Shown piece by piece: positions 50,436-59,952 of a stretch of 64,000 nt of DNA; position 1 is the first letter of the stretch, and each line of letters begins with the position of its first letter. The stretch comes from Longilinea sp035560795 (GTDB lineage: Bacteria > Chloroflexota > Anaerolineae > Anaerolineales > Anaerolineaceae), in the NCBI GenBank assembly GCA_035560795.1, contig DATMYV010000038.1, positions 45,262-109,261 of the forward strand. The letters run 5' to 3'. The position numbers and the translations under genes were made by a program. The notes under the pieces were generated by a model. That model ran no database searches. It was given only the letters and a program-made list of their open reading frames with translations, and was not told where the DNA came from.

Positions 50436-51905
50436 CTATGCACCTCCAAAGAGCGCCAGGATGTGATCGACGCCCGAAGAAATCATTGGCGCCATCAAAC
50501 TCGGGAAAATGCCCACAGCAATCATGATTGCCGCCAGAAGAACCGTTGAAATTTTATCTTTGATGGTCACATCGCCAATGTTGCTCAAACCCTCGGGAAG
50601 CTCGCCAAAAAAGACCCGCCGCACAACCAGCAGGATGTAAGCTGCCGTGATAATCACGCCCAGGATGGCAATCACTGCCACAACAGGAGCGGCCTGCCAG
50701 ACTCCCATAAAAATGGGAAACTCGGCGATAAACCCGGAGAAACCCGGCATGCCCATCGATACCAGGCCGCCAACAATAAACCCGAACGCTGCAACCGGCA
50801 TCTTGCGGAATAATCCACCCAGTTGCGCTATCTCGCGTGTATGTGCGCGGTCATAAACCATGCCGACCACAGAGAAGAATAATGCCGTCATAACGCCGTG
50901 CGAGAACATTTGCAGCCCGGCGCCAATCAGACCCTGCCTGTTCATAGTGGCAAAGCCGATCAGCACCAATCCCATGTGCGAGACCGAAGAAAAACCGATC
51001 ACATATTTGAAGTCGGTTTGTATCAGCGCGATAAAGGCGCCGTAGACCACGTTGATGGTCGCCAGCACTAAAATTGCCGTTGACCAGTACCGCGCCCCGT
51101 CCGGCAGCAGCATGAAGGCCACCCGCAAGGCTGCAAAGGCCCCTACTTTCATTTCCACGCCAGCCAACAGCATCGAAATGGCGGTCGGTGCGGCCACATG
51201 GCCATCGGGTGCCCAACTGTAAAACGGGAAAATGCCGCTCAGAATTCCAAAACCGAGGAATACGAACGGGAACCACAGCCGTTGAAACACCAGCGAAAAG
51301 CCCGCGCTTTCCAACGCGATCATATCGAAGGTGCGCAGGCCTGAACCGAAGTAAATTGCCAATGCGCCGACCAGGGAGATCATCGAACCGACAAAGAGGT
51401 ATAACGTCAGTTTCATTCCGCTATAATTGCGCGTCTTGGGCGAACCCCAGAGGACAATCATCAAATACTTCGGGAAAACCGCCAGTTCGAAGAAAAAGAA
51501 CAACATGAACAGGTCAAGCGCGCCAAACACGCCCAGCACGCTCGAACCCAGGAACATCATAAAAGCGAAGAATTCGCGCGGCCGGTCATCCACCCCCCAC
51601 GATACAAGCACGCCGGTAAACATAACCAGCCCGGCAAGTAGTACCATCGGCGCGGCGATGCCATCCACGCCAACATAATACGAAATGCCCAATGCTGGAA
51701 CCCAGGCAGCCTTTTCAATGAACTGGTAACCGCCAGCGGCGACATTATAGCTAAAGAATACAATCGCAGAGAGGAGCAGGATCAGGCTGGCCGTTCCAAG
51801 TGAAATGCTTTTTATCAGTGTCTTCCGCTCGGCGGGCATAAAAAGCAGCACGATGCCGGTAATGAGAGGAAGAAAGATCAGGACGCTTAATATTGGAAAC
51901 TGCAT
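50436..51905 (-). CDS. nuoM: NADH-quinone oxidoreductase subunit M, second copy
   Basis: 489 residues. Antiporter-like subunit: the conserved helices GIFPFYSWAPDGHVAAPTAISMLLAGVEMKVGAF, with the Lys in place, and FKYVIGFSSVSHMGLVLIG. It is clearly a NuoM by length and motif, but it lies next to another NuoM of 503 residues. It differs from that copy at the position HVAAP against HTEAP. Two NuoM copies in a row imply one more pumping unit in the membrane arm. It lies ten bases after the first copy. Confidence 0.9.
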   Translation of the reverse strand: MQFPILSVLIFLPLITGIVLLFMPAERKTLIKSISLGTASLILLLSAIVFFSYNVAAGGYQFIEKAAWVPALGISYYVGVDGIAAPMVLLAGLVMFTGVLVSWGVDDRPREFFAFMMFLGSSVLGVFGALDLFMLFFFFELAVFPKYLMIVLWGSPKTRNYSGMKLTLYLFVGSMISLVGALAIYFGSGLRTFDMIALESAGFSLVFQRLWFPFVFLGFGILSGIFPFYSWAPDGHVAAPTAISMLLAGVEMKVGAFAALRVAFMLLPDGARYWSTAILVLATINVVYGAFIALIQTDFKYVIGFSSVSHMGLVLIGFATMNRQGLIGAGLQMFSHGVMTALFFSVVGMVYDRAHTREIAQLGGLFRKMPVAAFGFIVGGLVSMGMPGFSGFIAEFPIFMGVWQAAPVVAVIAILGVIITAAYILLVVRRVFFGELPEGLSNIGDVTIKDKISTVLLAAIMIAVGIFPSLMAPMISSGVDHILALFGGA

Positions 51906-51915
51906 CGGCCACCTC

Positions 51916-53427
51916 TTAGAACCACATTTGAACGGCCCGGTTGATTACATTCAAAATCCAGGCCGGCCAGACGCCAATTCCGAGCATCAGCACCGCCAGA
52001 GGTGTGATCACCAGGATTTCTCGCGTCGAGATCTCATTTAATTTTGCCCAGCGCTCATTCAATGGACCATGCAGCACCAATTTGAGCGCTTTCAATATAT
52101 AGGCGCCAGTGAAGAACAAGCCAATCATGCCAAGGGCTGTTGCAAGATCAAGAATGGGCCAACTTCCCCGAATAACCAGGAATTCAGAGACAAAGCCGTT
52201 CAGGCCAGGCAGCCCGAGCGATGCCATTGCAGTGAAGAGGAGCAGCGAACCGTAAACCGGCATGCGCGTCCAGATGCCGCCAAAATCGTTCAGATCGCGG
52301 GTATGAGCCCGGTCATAAATGACGCCGACCAGGAAGAACATGCCAGCCGCGCTGAGACCATGGTTGAACATCTGCAGCACGGCTCCATTTACTGCGATAA
52401 CGGCATCCGGCGTGTTTCCTGCCAGGGCAGCTGCGGCAATCCCTAAAACCACGAAACCCATGTGGTTGATGGAGGAATACGCCACCAGACGCTTGAAATC
52501 GGTTTGTCCCCAAGCGGCCAGCGCGCCGAAAATGATGGCAGCCACCGCCAGGAAAGCCAGGGCACCGGCAAATGTTTTGGCCTCTACCGGGTAAAGCGGC
52601 AATACCAGGCGCAGGAAGCCGTACGCACCCAATTTTAGCAGCACGCCGGCCAGGATCATGGAGCCGGCTGTAGGCGCTTCCGTGTGGGCATCTGGAAGCC
52701 AGGTGTGGAACGGCCAAACAGGTACTTTGATGGCAAAGGCAATGACAAACGCCCAAAAAGCGATGGCTTTTACGGTGGCGACACTCAATCCCAACGGCAA
52801 TGAGATGGCAGTGACTTGCGGCCATTTGTCAAAGAGAACCAGCAAATCAAACGAACCGACCACCACGCCAATCAACTGGATCGCCAGCAATAAACCCAGC
52901 GAACCACCGATGGTATAGAGCATGAACTTCAACGAAGCGTAATTCCGGTTGGCGCCGCCCCATTGTGCAATCAGGAAGTACATTGGCACCAGGCCAACTT
53001 CCCAGAAAACAAAGAACAGCAGCAAGTCCAGCGCCATGAAGACACCCAGCATGCCTGTTTCCAGCAACAGGAAAAGGATCATGTAGGGTTTGACGCGTTC
53101 CTTGATGTTAAACGAGGTCAATATCGCCAGCGGCATCAAAAGCGTGGTAAGCAGAACCATGGTGAGCGAAATTCCATCCACCCCCACATGGTATGAAGCA
53201 TTCAGCACGCCGTACCATGCCGCCTGTTCAGTAAATTGGAAACCGCTTTGCGCTGGGACGAATTTTCCCCACAACAGCAAGGTCAACGCAAAAGGAATCA
53301 GGCTGGCAATGAAAGCCCACCAGCGCAGCAAATTGACCCGGTCTTTGGGCAAGAACAACATCAACAAGGCCGCTGCTGTGGGAATGAACAAAATGAGTGT
53401 TAACAAATGTGTGGAAATGAAATCCAT
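51916..53427 (-). CDS. nuoM: NADH-quinone oxidoreductase subunit M, first copy
   Basis: 503 residues from the ATG at 53427 (GAGG five bases upstream); the frame stays open to 53520, inside the end of nuoL, without a ribosome site. Motifs VPVWPFHTWLPDAHTEAPT and LAGVLLKLGAYGFLR mark NuoM, with the membrane Lys and Glu of the proton path. About 14 helices. It follows nuoL by 28 bases. The neighbouring second NuoM is more divergent, so this copy is the likely standard one. Confidence 0.92.
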   Translation of the reverse strand: MDFISTHLLTLILFIPTAAALLMLFLPKDRVNLLRWWAFIASLIPFALTLLLWGKFVPAQSGFQFTEQAAWYGVLNASYHVGVDGISLTMVLLTTLLMPLAILTSFNIKERVKPYMILFLLLETGMLGVFMALDLLLFFVFWEVGLVPMYFLIAQWGGANRNYASLKFMLYTIGGSLGLLLAIQLIGVVVGSFDLLVLFDKWPQVTAISLPLGLSVATVKAIAFWAFVIAFAIKVPVWPFHTWLPDAHTEAPTAGSMILAGVLLKLGAYGFLRLVLPLYPVEAKTFAGALAFLAVAAIIFGALAAWGQTDFKRLVAYSSINHMGFVVLGIAAAALAGNTPDAVIAVNGAVLQMFNHGLSAAGMFFLVGVIYDRAHTRDLNDFGGIWTRMPVYGSLLLFTAMASLGLPGLNGFVSEFLVIRGSWPILDLATALGMIGLFFTGAYILKALKLVLHGPLNERWAKLNEISTREILVITPLAVLMLGIGVWPAWILNVINRAVQMWF

Positions 53428-53455
53428 CCTTACCTCAGCTCCCCTTTGGCCAGCG

Positions 53456-55639
53456 TCATGCCTTGAAGACCAGGTAATAGAATGCCAGCCCAACCAGCAC
53501 CAGCACGGTAATGGCGACAATCATGTATTGTTGAACGCGCCCGGATTGAATTCCGCGCATATTTGCACCCAGTTCGCGGGTACCGCGTCCAATCCCGTCC
53601 CCGGCGCCGCTGATGACAGGCTGGTCAAAGCCGCGCCGCAGCAAGCTGCCCAACAAAAGTCCCAGGCGGGCGATGCCGTGCAAAATGCCATCCAAAAGAC
53701 CTTTGTCAATCCACTTATAGGTGAAAGTCTCAGCCAACCAGCGCGCTGGACGGATCAGAATGAACTGGTAAAGCTTGTCAATGCCGTATTTGTTCTTAAA
53801 CACTACAAAGGCTGGTCCTAAAGGCTCGGCCATTGGGTCGGCGGCATCTGCTTTATCCACCCTGCGATAAACCTGCCATCCCAACAGCAGGCCCCCCAGG
53901 GCAACCACAAGGGAAGTTGCCAGCGGGATCAGGCTGTGTGAAGCGACAGCAGGCTCACCGGTATGAACCATGCTGCCGACAAATTCTTCAAACCAGTTGG
54001 GCAGCAGACCACCCAGCAACGGGAAAGTCTTCGGAATTCCCACCCAGCCAGCCGCTGTGGCGAAGACCGCCAGCACCATCAGCGGGCCGGTCATGGTCAG
54101 GGGTGTTTCGTGGGCATGTTCAGCAGCAGTTGTCCGTGCTTTGCCGAGGAAAGTCAACGTGATCTGGCGCATCGTGTAGAATGCGGTCAGTAGAGCAGAA
54201 AGTGCCAACACTCCGAAAACCAGCAGATGCCCGCCGGTAAACACGCCTGAAAGGATTTCATCCTTCGACCAGAATCCGGCTGTCACCAGCGGGAAACCAG
54301 AAAGGGCAAAACCGCCGATCAGGAAGGTCCAGAAGGTTCGCGGCATCTTTTTGCGCAGCCCGCCCATGTTGTACATATTTTGCGGATCGATGTGCTCGCC
54401 CGTGTGAAGTACGCCGTGTTCCATGCCGTGAATGACTGAGCCTGACCCCAGGAAGAGCAGCGCCTTGAAAAATGCATGCGTCACCAGGTGGAAGACAGCA
54501 GCGACGTAAGCACCTGTCCCCAGCGCAGCGATCATGTAACCGAGTTGAGAAATCGTCGAATAGGCCAGTACGCGTTTTATATCGTTTTGAGCAAGAGCAA
54601 TAGTGGCAGCAAACAGGGCCGTAAAAGCGCCAACCGCGGCCATCACATTCATTGGAAGGGTCAACGGTAGCCCGGGCTGCCAGCCAGCTGCGACCAGCGG
54701 GAAGCTGCGGATTGCCAGATATACGCCGGCTGAAACCATGGTGGCTGCATGGATCATGGCGGAAACCGGCGTGGGACCCTCCATCGCATCCGGGAGCCAT
54801 ACGTGCAGCGGGAATTGAGCTGATTTTCCAACGACGCCCAGGAAGATCAACAAACCGATGAAACCTGCCCAGGACAGGCCAAAAACCGGCGAGGCACTGG
54901 TTGCCAGCATGTGCATCACGGTCTCGTTGCCAAAGATCTCCTGGTAACTCAACGTGCCGGTAATGGAGTATAGTGCTGCCAGGCCCAGCATTAAGAACAT
55001 GTCGCCGACCCGGGTGGTCAAAAAGGCTTTCACTGCTGCATTTCGGGCTGATTCTTTAGCATACCAGAAACCAATTAACAAGTAAGAACACAAGCCCATG
55101 ATTTCCCAGCCGACAAACAGCGTCAACAAGTTGTCACTGACCACCAACAGGTACATCGCGAATGCGAACAGGCTTATGAGTGCAAAGAAACGCGCGTACA
55201 TCGGTTCGATCGACATCACGGTCTGTTTGCCATGAGCGCCCTTAACAATCGCCCCATGCGGCGGGAGACCGGGCACGTCGTGATCGCCTTTGGGCTGCCC
55301 AAAATTGTGATAACCGATGCTGTAGACAAAGATCATCAATATCGTCCAGGCGACGAAGAACAGCGTAACTGCAGAGAGCGGATCCATTTGGACGCCAATT
55401 TTCAACCAGGTATCGCCGGTCGGAATCCATTTGACTGCCTGGCCGATGGGATTCGTGCTCAATCCTTCGACGCCTATCACGCGGAAAAACACCACCAGAC
55501 TCACCAACCAGGATAACGCCGCTCCGCCCACGGCCAGACCGGTACTGAGTCCATTTCGTCGGTTGGCAAGCAACACAATCAATGCAAAAGCCAACAAAGG
55601 CGGCAGCGGAATTATCCACAGGAGTATTTCTGTGCTCAT
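53456..55639 (-). CDS. nuoL: NADH-quinone oxidoreductase subunit L
   Basis: 727 residues, against about 613 in E. coli. The antiporter core is present: GKSAQFPLHVWLPDAMEGPTPVSAMIHAATMV, LAYSTISQLGYMIAALG and LFLGSGSVIHGMEHG. Extra length is seen as a polar insertion near residues 115-150 (GDHDVPGLPPHGAIVKGA) and a longer C-terminal part with a lateral helix region (RLGLLLGSLLRRGFDQPV) before the last membrane helix. NuoL ends the membrane arm. A longer lateral helix would be needed to span an arm with an extra NuoM, so the length may matter. Confidence 0.93.
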   Translation of the reverse strand: MSTEILLWIIPLPPLLAFALIVLLANRRNGLSTGLAVGGAALSWLVSLVVFFRVIGVEGLSTNPIGQAVKWIPTGDTWLKIGVQMDPLSAVTLFFVAWTILMIFVYSIGYHNFGQPKGDHDVPGLPPHGAIVKGAHGKQTVMSIEPMYARFFALISLFAFAMYLLVVSDNLLTLFVGWEIMGLCSYLLIGFWYAKESARNAAVKAFLTTRVGDMFLMLGLAALYSITGTLSYQEIFGNETVMHMLATSASPVFGLSWAGFIGLLIFLGVVGKSAQFPLHVWLPDAMEGPTPVSAMIHAATMVSAGVYLAIRSFPLVAAGWQPGLPLTLPMNVMAAVGAFTALFAATIALAQNDIKRVLAYSTISQLGYMIAALGTGAYVAAVFHLVTHAFFKALLFLGSGSVIHGMEHGVLHTGEHIDPQNMYNMGGLRKKMPRTFWTFLIGGFALSGFPLVTAGFWSKDEILSGVFTGGHLLVFGVLALSALLTAFYTMRQITLTFLGKARTTAAEHAHETPLTMTGPLMVLAVFATAAGWVGIPKTFPLLGGLLPNWFEEFVGSMVHTGEPAVASHSLIPLATSLVVALGGLLLGWQVYRRVDKADAADPMAEPLGPAFVVFKNKYGIDKLYQFILIRPARWLAETFTYKWIDKGLLDGILHGIARLGLLLGSLLRRGFDQPVISGAGDGIGRGTRELGANMRGIQSGRVQQYMIVAITVLVLVGLAFYYLVFKA

Positions 55640-55657
55640 AAAATCTCACTGCCTCCC

Positions 55658-55978
55658 TTAACCCTTGAGTTCCGACAAATCGTTTGCCACGACGCTCTGG
55701 CGTTTGCGATATGCAGAAATGATTAATGCGAGGCCAACGGCTGTTTCAGCCGCAGCCACCGCGAAAACAACGATTACAAATACCTGGCTGTCCATTTGCG
55801 GCGCTTGCCGGATCTGCGAGTAATAGTGCCAGAAAGCCAGCAAATTGATGCTAGCGCTGTTAAGCATCAACTCCACCCCCATCAAGATAGCGACCGAATT
55901 TTTACGCGAAAGGACGCCGTACAGTCCAATGCAAAAAAGTGCCGCCGAGAAGATCAGGTACCAGGATATCGGGATCAT
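55658..55978 (-). CDS. nuoK: NADH-quinone oxidoreductase subunit K
   Basis: 106 residues with three membrane helices. MGVELMLNSASINLLAFW carries the conserved Glu of the E-channel, and VIVFAVAAAETAVGLALII the second membrane Glu. It overlaps nuoJ by four bases and precedes nuoL by 18. Length matches the family (about 100). Confidence 0.95.
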   Translation of the reverse strand: MIPISWYLIFSAALFCIGLYGVLSRKNSVAILMGVELMLNSASINLLAFWHYYSQIRQAPQMDSQVFVIVVFAVAAAETAVGLALIISAYRKRQSVVANDLSELKG

Positions 55979-56499
55979 GATCTACTCCTTTTGATGTCGC
56001 CGGTCAGGAAAATTGCAGCGACCATCGCGGCCAATAACAGCACCGACGCCACCTCAAAGGGTATCAAAAAACCCATCGGGTCGACCAGCGAGAGCCCAAG
56101 CATCTGGATGTTTTCACCATTCACGGCAGGAATTTCAATCAGCGCAGTTTGCATGCCATTCCAGGTCAATAAAACGCCGCAGATGCCGCCAAATAGAACA
56201 GCCGAGCCCACCAGCGCCAATCCCCAGCCGCGGTTCGATTGCGGTCCGACATCTTCCATGACGTTGCGGGTCATCATAACGGCAAAAATGATCAAGGTCG
56301 AAATGGCGCCGATGTAAACCAACACCTGCACCACGGCAAAAAAGCCCGATTGCAGGGTGGCGTAAACCATCGCAACACCCATCAGGGACAACACCAACCA
56401 GAGAGCGGCGTGCATAATTCGGCGTGTCATCACCACGAGGCATGCTGAAACCAATGTTAAGGCGGCAACAACCAGGAATATGATCTGTAGAGATGTCAT
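55975..56499 (-). CDS. nuoJ: NADH-quinone oxidoreductase subunit J
   Basis: 174 residues from the ATG at 56499 (GGAG eight bases upstream); the GTG at 56505 lies inside the nuoH stop. Five membrane helices. The conserved helix 3 segment with QVLVYIGAISTLIIFAVMMTRN is present. It lies directly after nuoH, where NuoI would normally come; nuoI is missing. It overlaps nuoK by four bases. Confidence 0.94.
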   Translation of the reverse strand: MTSLQIIFLVVAALTLVSACLVVMTRRIMHAALWLVLSLMGVAMVYATLQSGFFAVVQVLVYIGAISTLIIFAVMMTRNVMEDVGPQSNRGWGLALVGSAVLFGGICGVLLTWNGMQTALIEIPAVNGENIQMLGLSLVDPMGFLIPFEVASVLLLAAMVAAIFLTGDIKRSRS

Positions 56500-56501
56500 G
56501 C

Positions 56502-57731
56502 TCACACTCCAGAGCCAGGTTGCGAGAAGTAATTTTCCGGCCGGGCGACCGGGCGTTCTTTTCCGCGTACATCCGGACGGGGCCGCCGCGCCAGATGGCC
56601 GCGGACGACCGTATCAGCAACAAAAAGAAGGACAATGTTCAAAATGAACAAAATACCGCTCCGCATCCATGGAACCAGGCCAGCCATTGCCATCGTCTTT
56701 TCAAGTAAGGCGGTCGCAACCAACAAGATCAGCATGACCGGTGTCAGGACCTTCCAGGTGAAGTCCATCATTTGATCAATGCGGAAGCGCGGCAAGGATG
56801 CCCGTTCGATAATGATGATGAAATTAACCAGACTGGTTTTGAGAATCAAGTAAACAAACCCGAGCAAGGGAGATGCCTCTGCGCCAGGGCCGCGCCAGCC
56901 GCCCAAGAAAACGACCGATACCAGCAGCGATATTGTGAAGGAATGTAAAAAATCGGCTACATAGAACATACCGAACTTCAAACCTGAATATTCGATATTG
57001 AAGCCTGCCACCAGTTCAGATTCGGCTTCGGTCAGGTCAAACGGCGCGCGGCCGACTTCGGCAATGGAGGTGATGAAGAAAATGAAAGCAGCCAGTGGTG
57101 CAAACAGCACATACCAGATATCCTGGTGCTGGACAATTTTATTCATATTGAGCGATCCCGAGAGCATGACCGGAATGAGGAGCGATAGAACCATTGGCAC
57201 TTCATAAGAGATCAATTGCGCAGCAGCCCGGAAAGCGCCCAAAAGTGCGTATTTATTATTCGAGCCCCAACCTGCCATCAGGATGCCCATTTCGCCCAGG
57301 GAGCCGACGGCAATGATATACAAGAGGCCAACATTCAGATCCACACCATACACGGTGATCGCCAGGGGAACCACAGCCCATACCATGATCACAGCGCCTA
57401 CCGTCAAAATCGGAGATAGGTTGTATGGAACTTTGTCCGCGCCGTCGGGGGTAATGTATTCCTTGGTAAAGATCTTCAACATATCAGCGATCGATTGAAA
57501 AATGCCCCAAGGACCCAAGCGGTTAGGCCCCAGGCGATCTTGCACGCGGCCAATCATTTTTCGTTCCAACCAGATCAAGAACAACACAAATAACAACGCG
57601 CCAGTCGACAGAACCGCTGCGCCTAACGCATAACCAATTGCCTGGGCAATTCCTGCAGGAATACCAATGCCTGCCAGCAAGTGGATCAACCAGTTCGCCA
57701 GGAAGCCGTCAGGATCTGACCAAAATGTCAT
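56502..57731 (-). CDS. nuoH: NADH-quinone oxidoreductase subunit H
   Basis: 409 residues, against 325 in E. coli. The quinone-site segments are present: LIWLERKMIGRVQDRLGPNRLGPWGIFQ and STIAEVGRAPFDLTEAESELVAGFNIEYSG. A C-terminal extension of about 50 residues after the last helix is rich in Arg and Pro (RRPRPDVRGKERP). It connects the membrane arm with the peripheral arm. It lies directly after nuoA, where NuoB, C, D would be in a full operon. Confidence 0.95.
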   Translation of the reverse strand: MTFWSDPDGFLANWLIHLLAGIGIPAGIAQAIGYALGAAVLSTGALLFVLFLIWLERKMIGRVQDRLGPNRLGPWGIFQSIADMLKIFTKEYITPDGADKVPYNLSPILTVGAVIMVWAVVPLAITVYGVDLNVGLLYIIAVGSLGEMGILMAGWGSNNKYALLGAFRAAAQLISYEVPMVLSLLIPVMLSGSLNMNKIVQHQDIWYVLFAPLAAFIFFITSIAEVGRAPFDLTEAESELVAGFNIEYSGLKFGMFYVADFLHSFTISLLVSVVFLGGWRGPGAEASPLLGFVYLILKTSLVNFIIIIERASLPRFRIDQMMDFTWKVLTPVMLILLVATALLEKTMAMAGLVPWMRSGILFILNIVLLFVADTVVRGHLARRPRPDVRGKERPVARPENYFSQPGSGV

Positions 57732-57751
57732 ATTATCTCCTCCTTACTGGG

Positions 57752-58108
57752 CTAGTGCCATTCAAGAGCACCCTTCCGCCAGGCGTAAACCAAACCGCCC
57801 AGGAGGATAAGAATGAAGACAATTGCTTCCAGCACGCCAAATAAAGTCATTTGGTTGTAAGCAACTGCCCAGGGAAAAAGAAAAACGGTTTCCACATCAA
57901 AGACCAGAAAGACCAGTGCAAATACGTAATACTGGGCTTTGAATTGAATCCATGACGCACCAACTGTTTCGATACCGCACTCGTAGGTTGAGTTCTTGAT
58001 GGAATTTGCCTTTTTGGGTGCCAGCAATCCAGCAATAAAAATAGCCGCGGCAGGTAAAAAGAGCGCAACCACCATGAAGATGCCTATATACAGCCAATTA
58101 CTGAGCAT
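57752..58108 (-). CDS. nuoA: NADH-quinone oxidoreductase subunit A
   Basis: 118 residues with three membrane helices. YECGIETVGAS and the VFLVFDVETVFLFPWA segment are the family marks. It starts the leftward run. GGGAGA lies five bases before the ATG at 58108, and a good promoter lies 63 bases further upstream. The next gene is nuoH after 20 bases. Confidence 0.95.
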   Translation of the reverse strand: MLSNWLYIGIFMVVALFLPAAAIFIAGLLAPKKANSIKNSTYECGIETVGASWIQFKAQYYVFALVFLVFDVETVFLFPWAVAYNQMTLFGVLEAIVFILILLGGLVYAWRKGALEWH

Positions 58109-58177
58109 AGACTCTCCCGTTGGAAACGATATTATTTGGGGGTTTACAGCTATATAAATAGATTAGAACTTGATTAG

Positions 58178-58206
58178 ATTTTATCAGCCGAAACGCAAGT
58201 TGTAAA
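58178..58206 (-). promoter_or_regulatory. Promoter of the nuo cluster
   Basis: On the minus strand TTTACA (58206-58201), a 17-base spacer and TAAAAT (58183-58178) with a TG one base upstream (extended -10). Start site near 58171, leader of about 63 bases. Confidence 0.65.
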
Positions 58207-58292
58207 GAAAAACCATTGTTTTGCTGTAAATTTGCCTTATTTGTCTGGAATACAGGGATACCACGAATTTGATCTAGCTGATTATTTTGCGC

Positions 58293-58964
58293 CTAAAACC
58301 GGCGTTTACTCATCATCATCAAGCCGCCGAACAGCAAACCGAGGCTAGCGGCTATTTGAAGAATTTGGTAGCGGAATCCTAAAAAGGAAGACACCGCTAA
58401 GGAAATCGGTCTTGCCAAAACAAGAATTCGCACAGGGGGAGCTTTCTGCGGTGATAAATACAACAAATAAAGCCACAGGGTTCCCGAATCAACTGAATTT
58501 TGTTTTCCTGAGAGCAGCCATACAAAATCTGCCGGATTGTCCTCCTCCAGGCGTTGGATAATAGTTCCATCGGGATGGACGATGGATTCCGATAAACTAA
58601 GGGTTGCTTCAGCACTGACTTGCCATTCAGCAAGAGGGGATTTCGAATCGAAGGCTCCTTTTTGTTGAACCGATAATCGCAGAGGTTCTGTGCTGCCTTT
58701 TTTCAAAGAAACAGGCGATTCCAGACTGATAAGATAACGGGTAGGTAAAACCACCATTCCGTTTTCATCTGGCTGGATCCTCCCGTTTGTTTCACCAGTT
58801 GAAACCAAAAAGCCGCGTTCTGCAGTATCAAACTGCACAATTGAGCGCTTGACAGGCCAGCTGCTGAAGATCAGGAGGATGGCTGAAAGGACGCCCAACG
58901 CCATCCCAAAAATGAATAACAGTTTGGGTCTACCCACTACCGCATTATAAAGGATAACCGTCAT
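58293..58964 (-). CDS. Membrane protein of unknown function
   Basis: 223 residues with membrane helices near 14-35 and 195-215, and an extracytoplasmic domain of about 150 residues between them that looks beta-rich (LPTRYLISLESPVSLKKG, WQVSAEATLSLSESIVHPDG). No ribosome site is clear before the ATG. No named family is recognised. It stands alone between the nuo promoter and the ABC transporter terminator. Confidence 0.6.
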   Translation of the reverse strand: MTVILYNAVVGRPKLLFIFGMALGVLSAILLIFSSWPVKRSIVQFDTAERGFLVSTGETNGRIQPDENGMVVLPTRYLISLESPVSLKKGSTEPLRLSVQQKGAFDSKSPLAEWQVSAEATLSLSESIVHPDGTIIQRLEEDNPADFVWLLSGKQNSVDSGTLWLYLLYLSPQKAPPVRILVLARPISLAVSSFLGFRYQILQIAASLGLLFGGLMMMSKRRF

Positions 58965-59100
58965 GTCTATTTTTGATGGCTACCCAGAGATTAGGGAAAG
59001 GTGGTTATTATTCAGTGGGAAATTGTTTTTCAACCATCAAATCTGCGCTTTATGTGGAGCATCCTTTCTCGATGGACTTTAGTCCGGTGGATAAACAAAT

Positions 59101-59123
59101 CAGGCTGCCTTTGCGGCAGCCTG
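59101..59123 (-). terminator. Terminator of the ABC-2 transporter operon
   Basis: CAGGCTGCC (59101-59109) pairs perfectly with GGCAGCCTG (59115-59123) around five bases. On the minus strand ATTTGTTT follows. Confidence 0.8.
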
Positions 59124-59146
59124 AATGGACTAAAAATCAGTAAACC

Positions 59147-59941
59147 CTAGATGTACAAATCCCGTTTGTTATAAATCCAGTACGCCCCTGCCAAGCATAC
59201 GAGGATAATTCCAGCCGATATAAACAGGTACATACTATCCATCTTGCCGTTGCGGAGGAGATTTCCGGCATCGAAATACCGGAATGGGGTGAAATATTTT
59301 AGAAAAGATAATTTTTCCTGCATGGTGGAAATAATGGACATGAAATAGGTCGTCAAAATGATGGCAACTGCAGTCGAACCGGCGAGCTTATACCGCTTCA
59401 TGGCACAGCCCAGCAGGAGCCCAATGGCAAGGAAAATCAATTCGATCGCAAACATGGCCTGCATTTCAAGTTTCAGAAAGTCATAAAAGGCTTGGTCCGG
59501 TTTGTACGATCTTATCGCCACGAGCGAAACAGCCCAGGTGATGAGCACAAAGACGATGCAATTAATCAGGGCAGCCAATGCCTTGGCCGTGATCACCCTA
59601 TTGCGGGAAACCGGCAGGACGAGTGAAAATTCAACGGTCTTGTCGCGTTCTTCCTTCGAAATGAGATCGCTGCCCCACATGGCTGCTGCAATCGCACCCA
59701 TCAGACCAAAGTAGACGAACATGATGCCGTAAAAACCGCTTAAGGTTGTCAGGTTGAAGGCGCGCATATTTAAAGCGTCCAACATCGCTGGCGGCATGGC
59801 ATCCAGCATCTTCAACATCTCAGGATCGCTCGCGAAGGCGGAATACTTGGCAATGGCAACCATGATCATTAGCGCAATAATGCCGCTCCAGATTAGCAGC
59901 GATTTCAGGTTGGACTTTACTTCATGTAAGAAGATGTTCAT
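59147..59941 (-). CDS. ABC-2 transporter permease, second
   Basis: 264 residues with six membrane helices: the first at about 14-33, then a cytoplasmic loop, and a run of helices between 70 and 255. The SKEERDKTVEFSLVLPVSRNRVITAKALAAL segment is the typical coupling loop of ABC-2 permeases. It forms the channel with the other permease and the ATPase upstream. GAGGTG lies before the ATG. The cargo is unknown; such pairs often export antimicrobial peptides or lipids, and no cargo gene is adjacent. Confidence 0.85.
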   Translation of the reverse strand: MNIFLHEVKSNLKSLLIWSGIIALMIMVAIAKYSAFASDPEMLKMLDAMPPAMLDALNMRAFNLTTLSGFYGIMFVYFGLMGAIAAAMWGSDLISKEERDKTVEFSLVLPVSRNRVITAKALAALINCIVFVLITWAVSLVAIRSYKPDQAFYDFLKLEMQAMFAIELIFLAIGLLLGCAMKRYKLAGSTAVAIILTTYFMSIISTMQEKLSFLKYFTPFRYFDAGNLLRNGKMDSMYLFISAGIILVCLAGAYWIYNKRDLYI

Positions 59942-59952
59942 TTTGCACCTCT

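Noticed and set aside
50647..53821. Long antisense open frames across the nuo genes
   Set aside because: They lie opposite strongly conserved Nuo proteins and have low-complexity or basic composition without ribosome sites.
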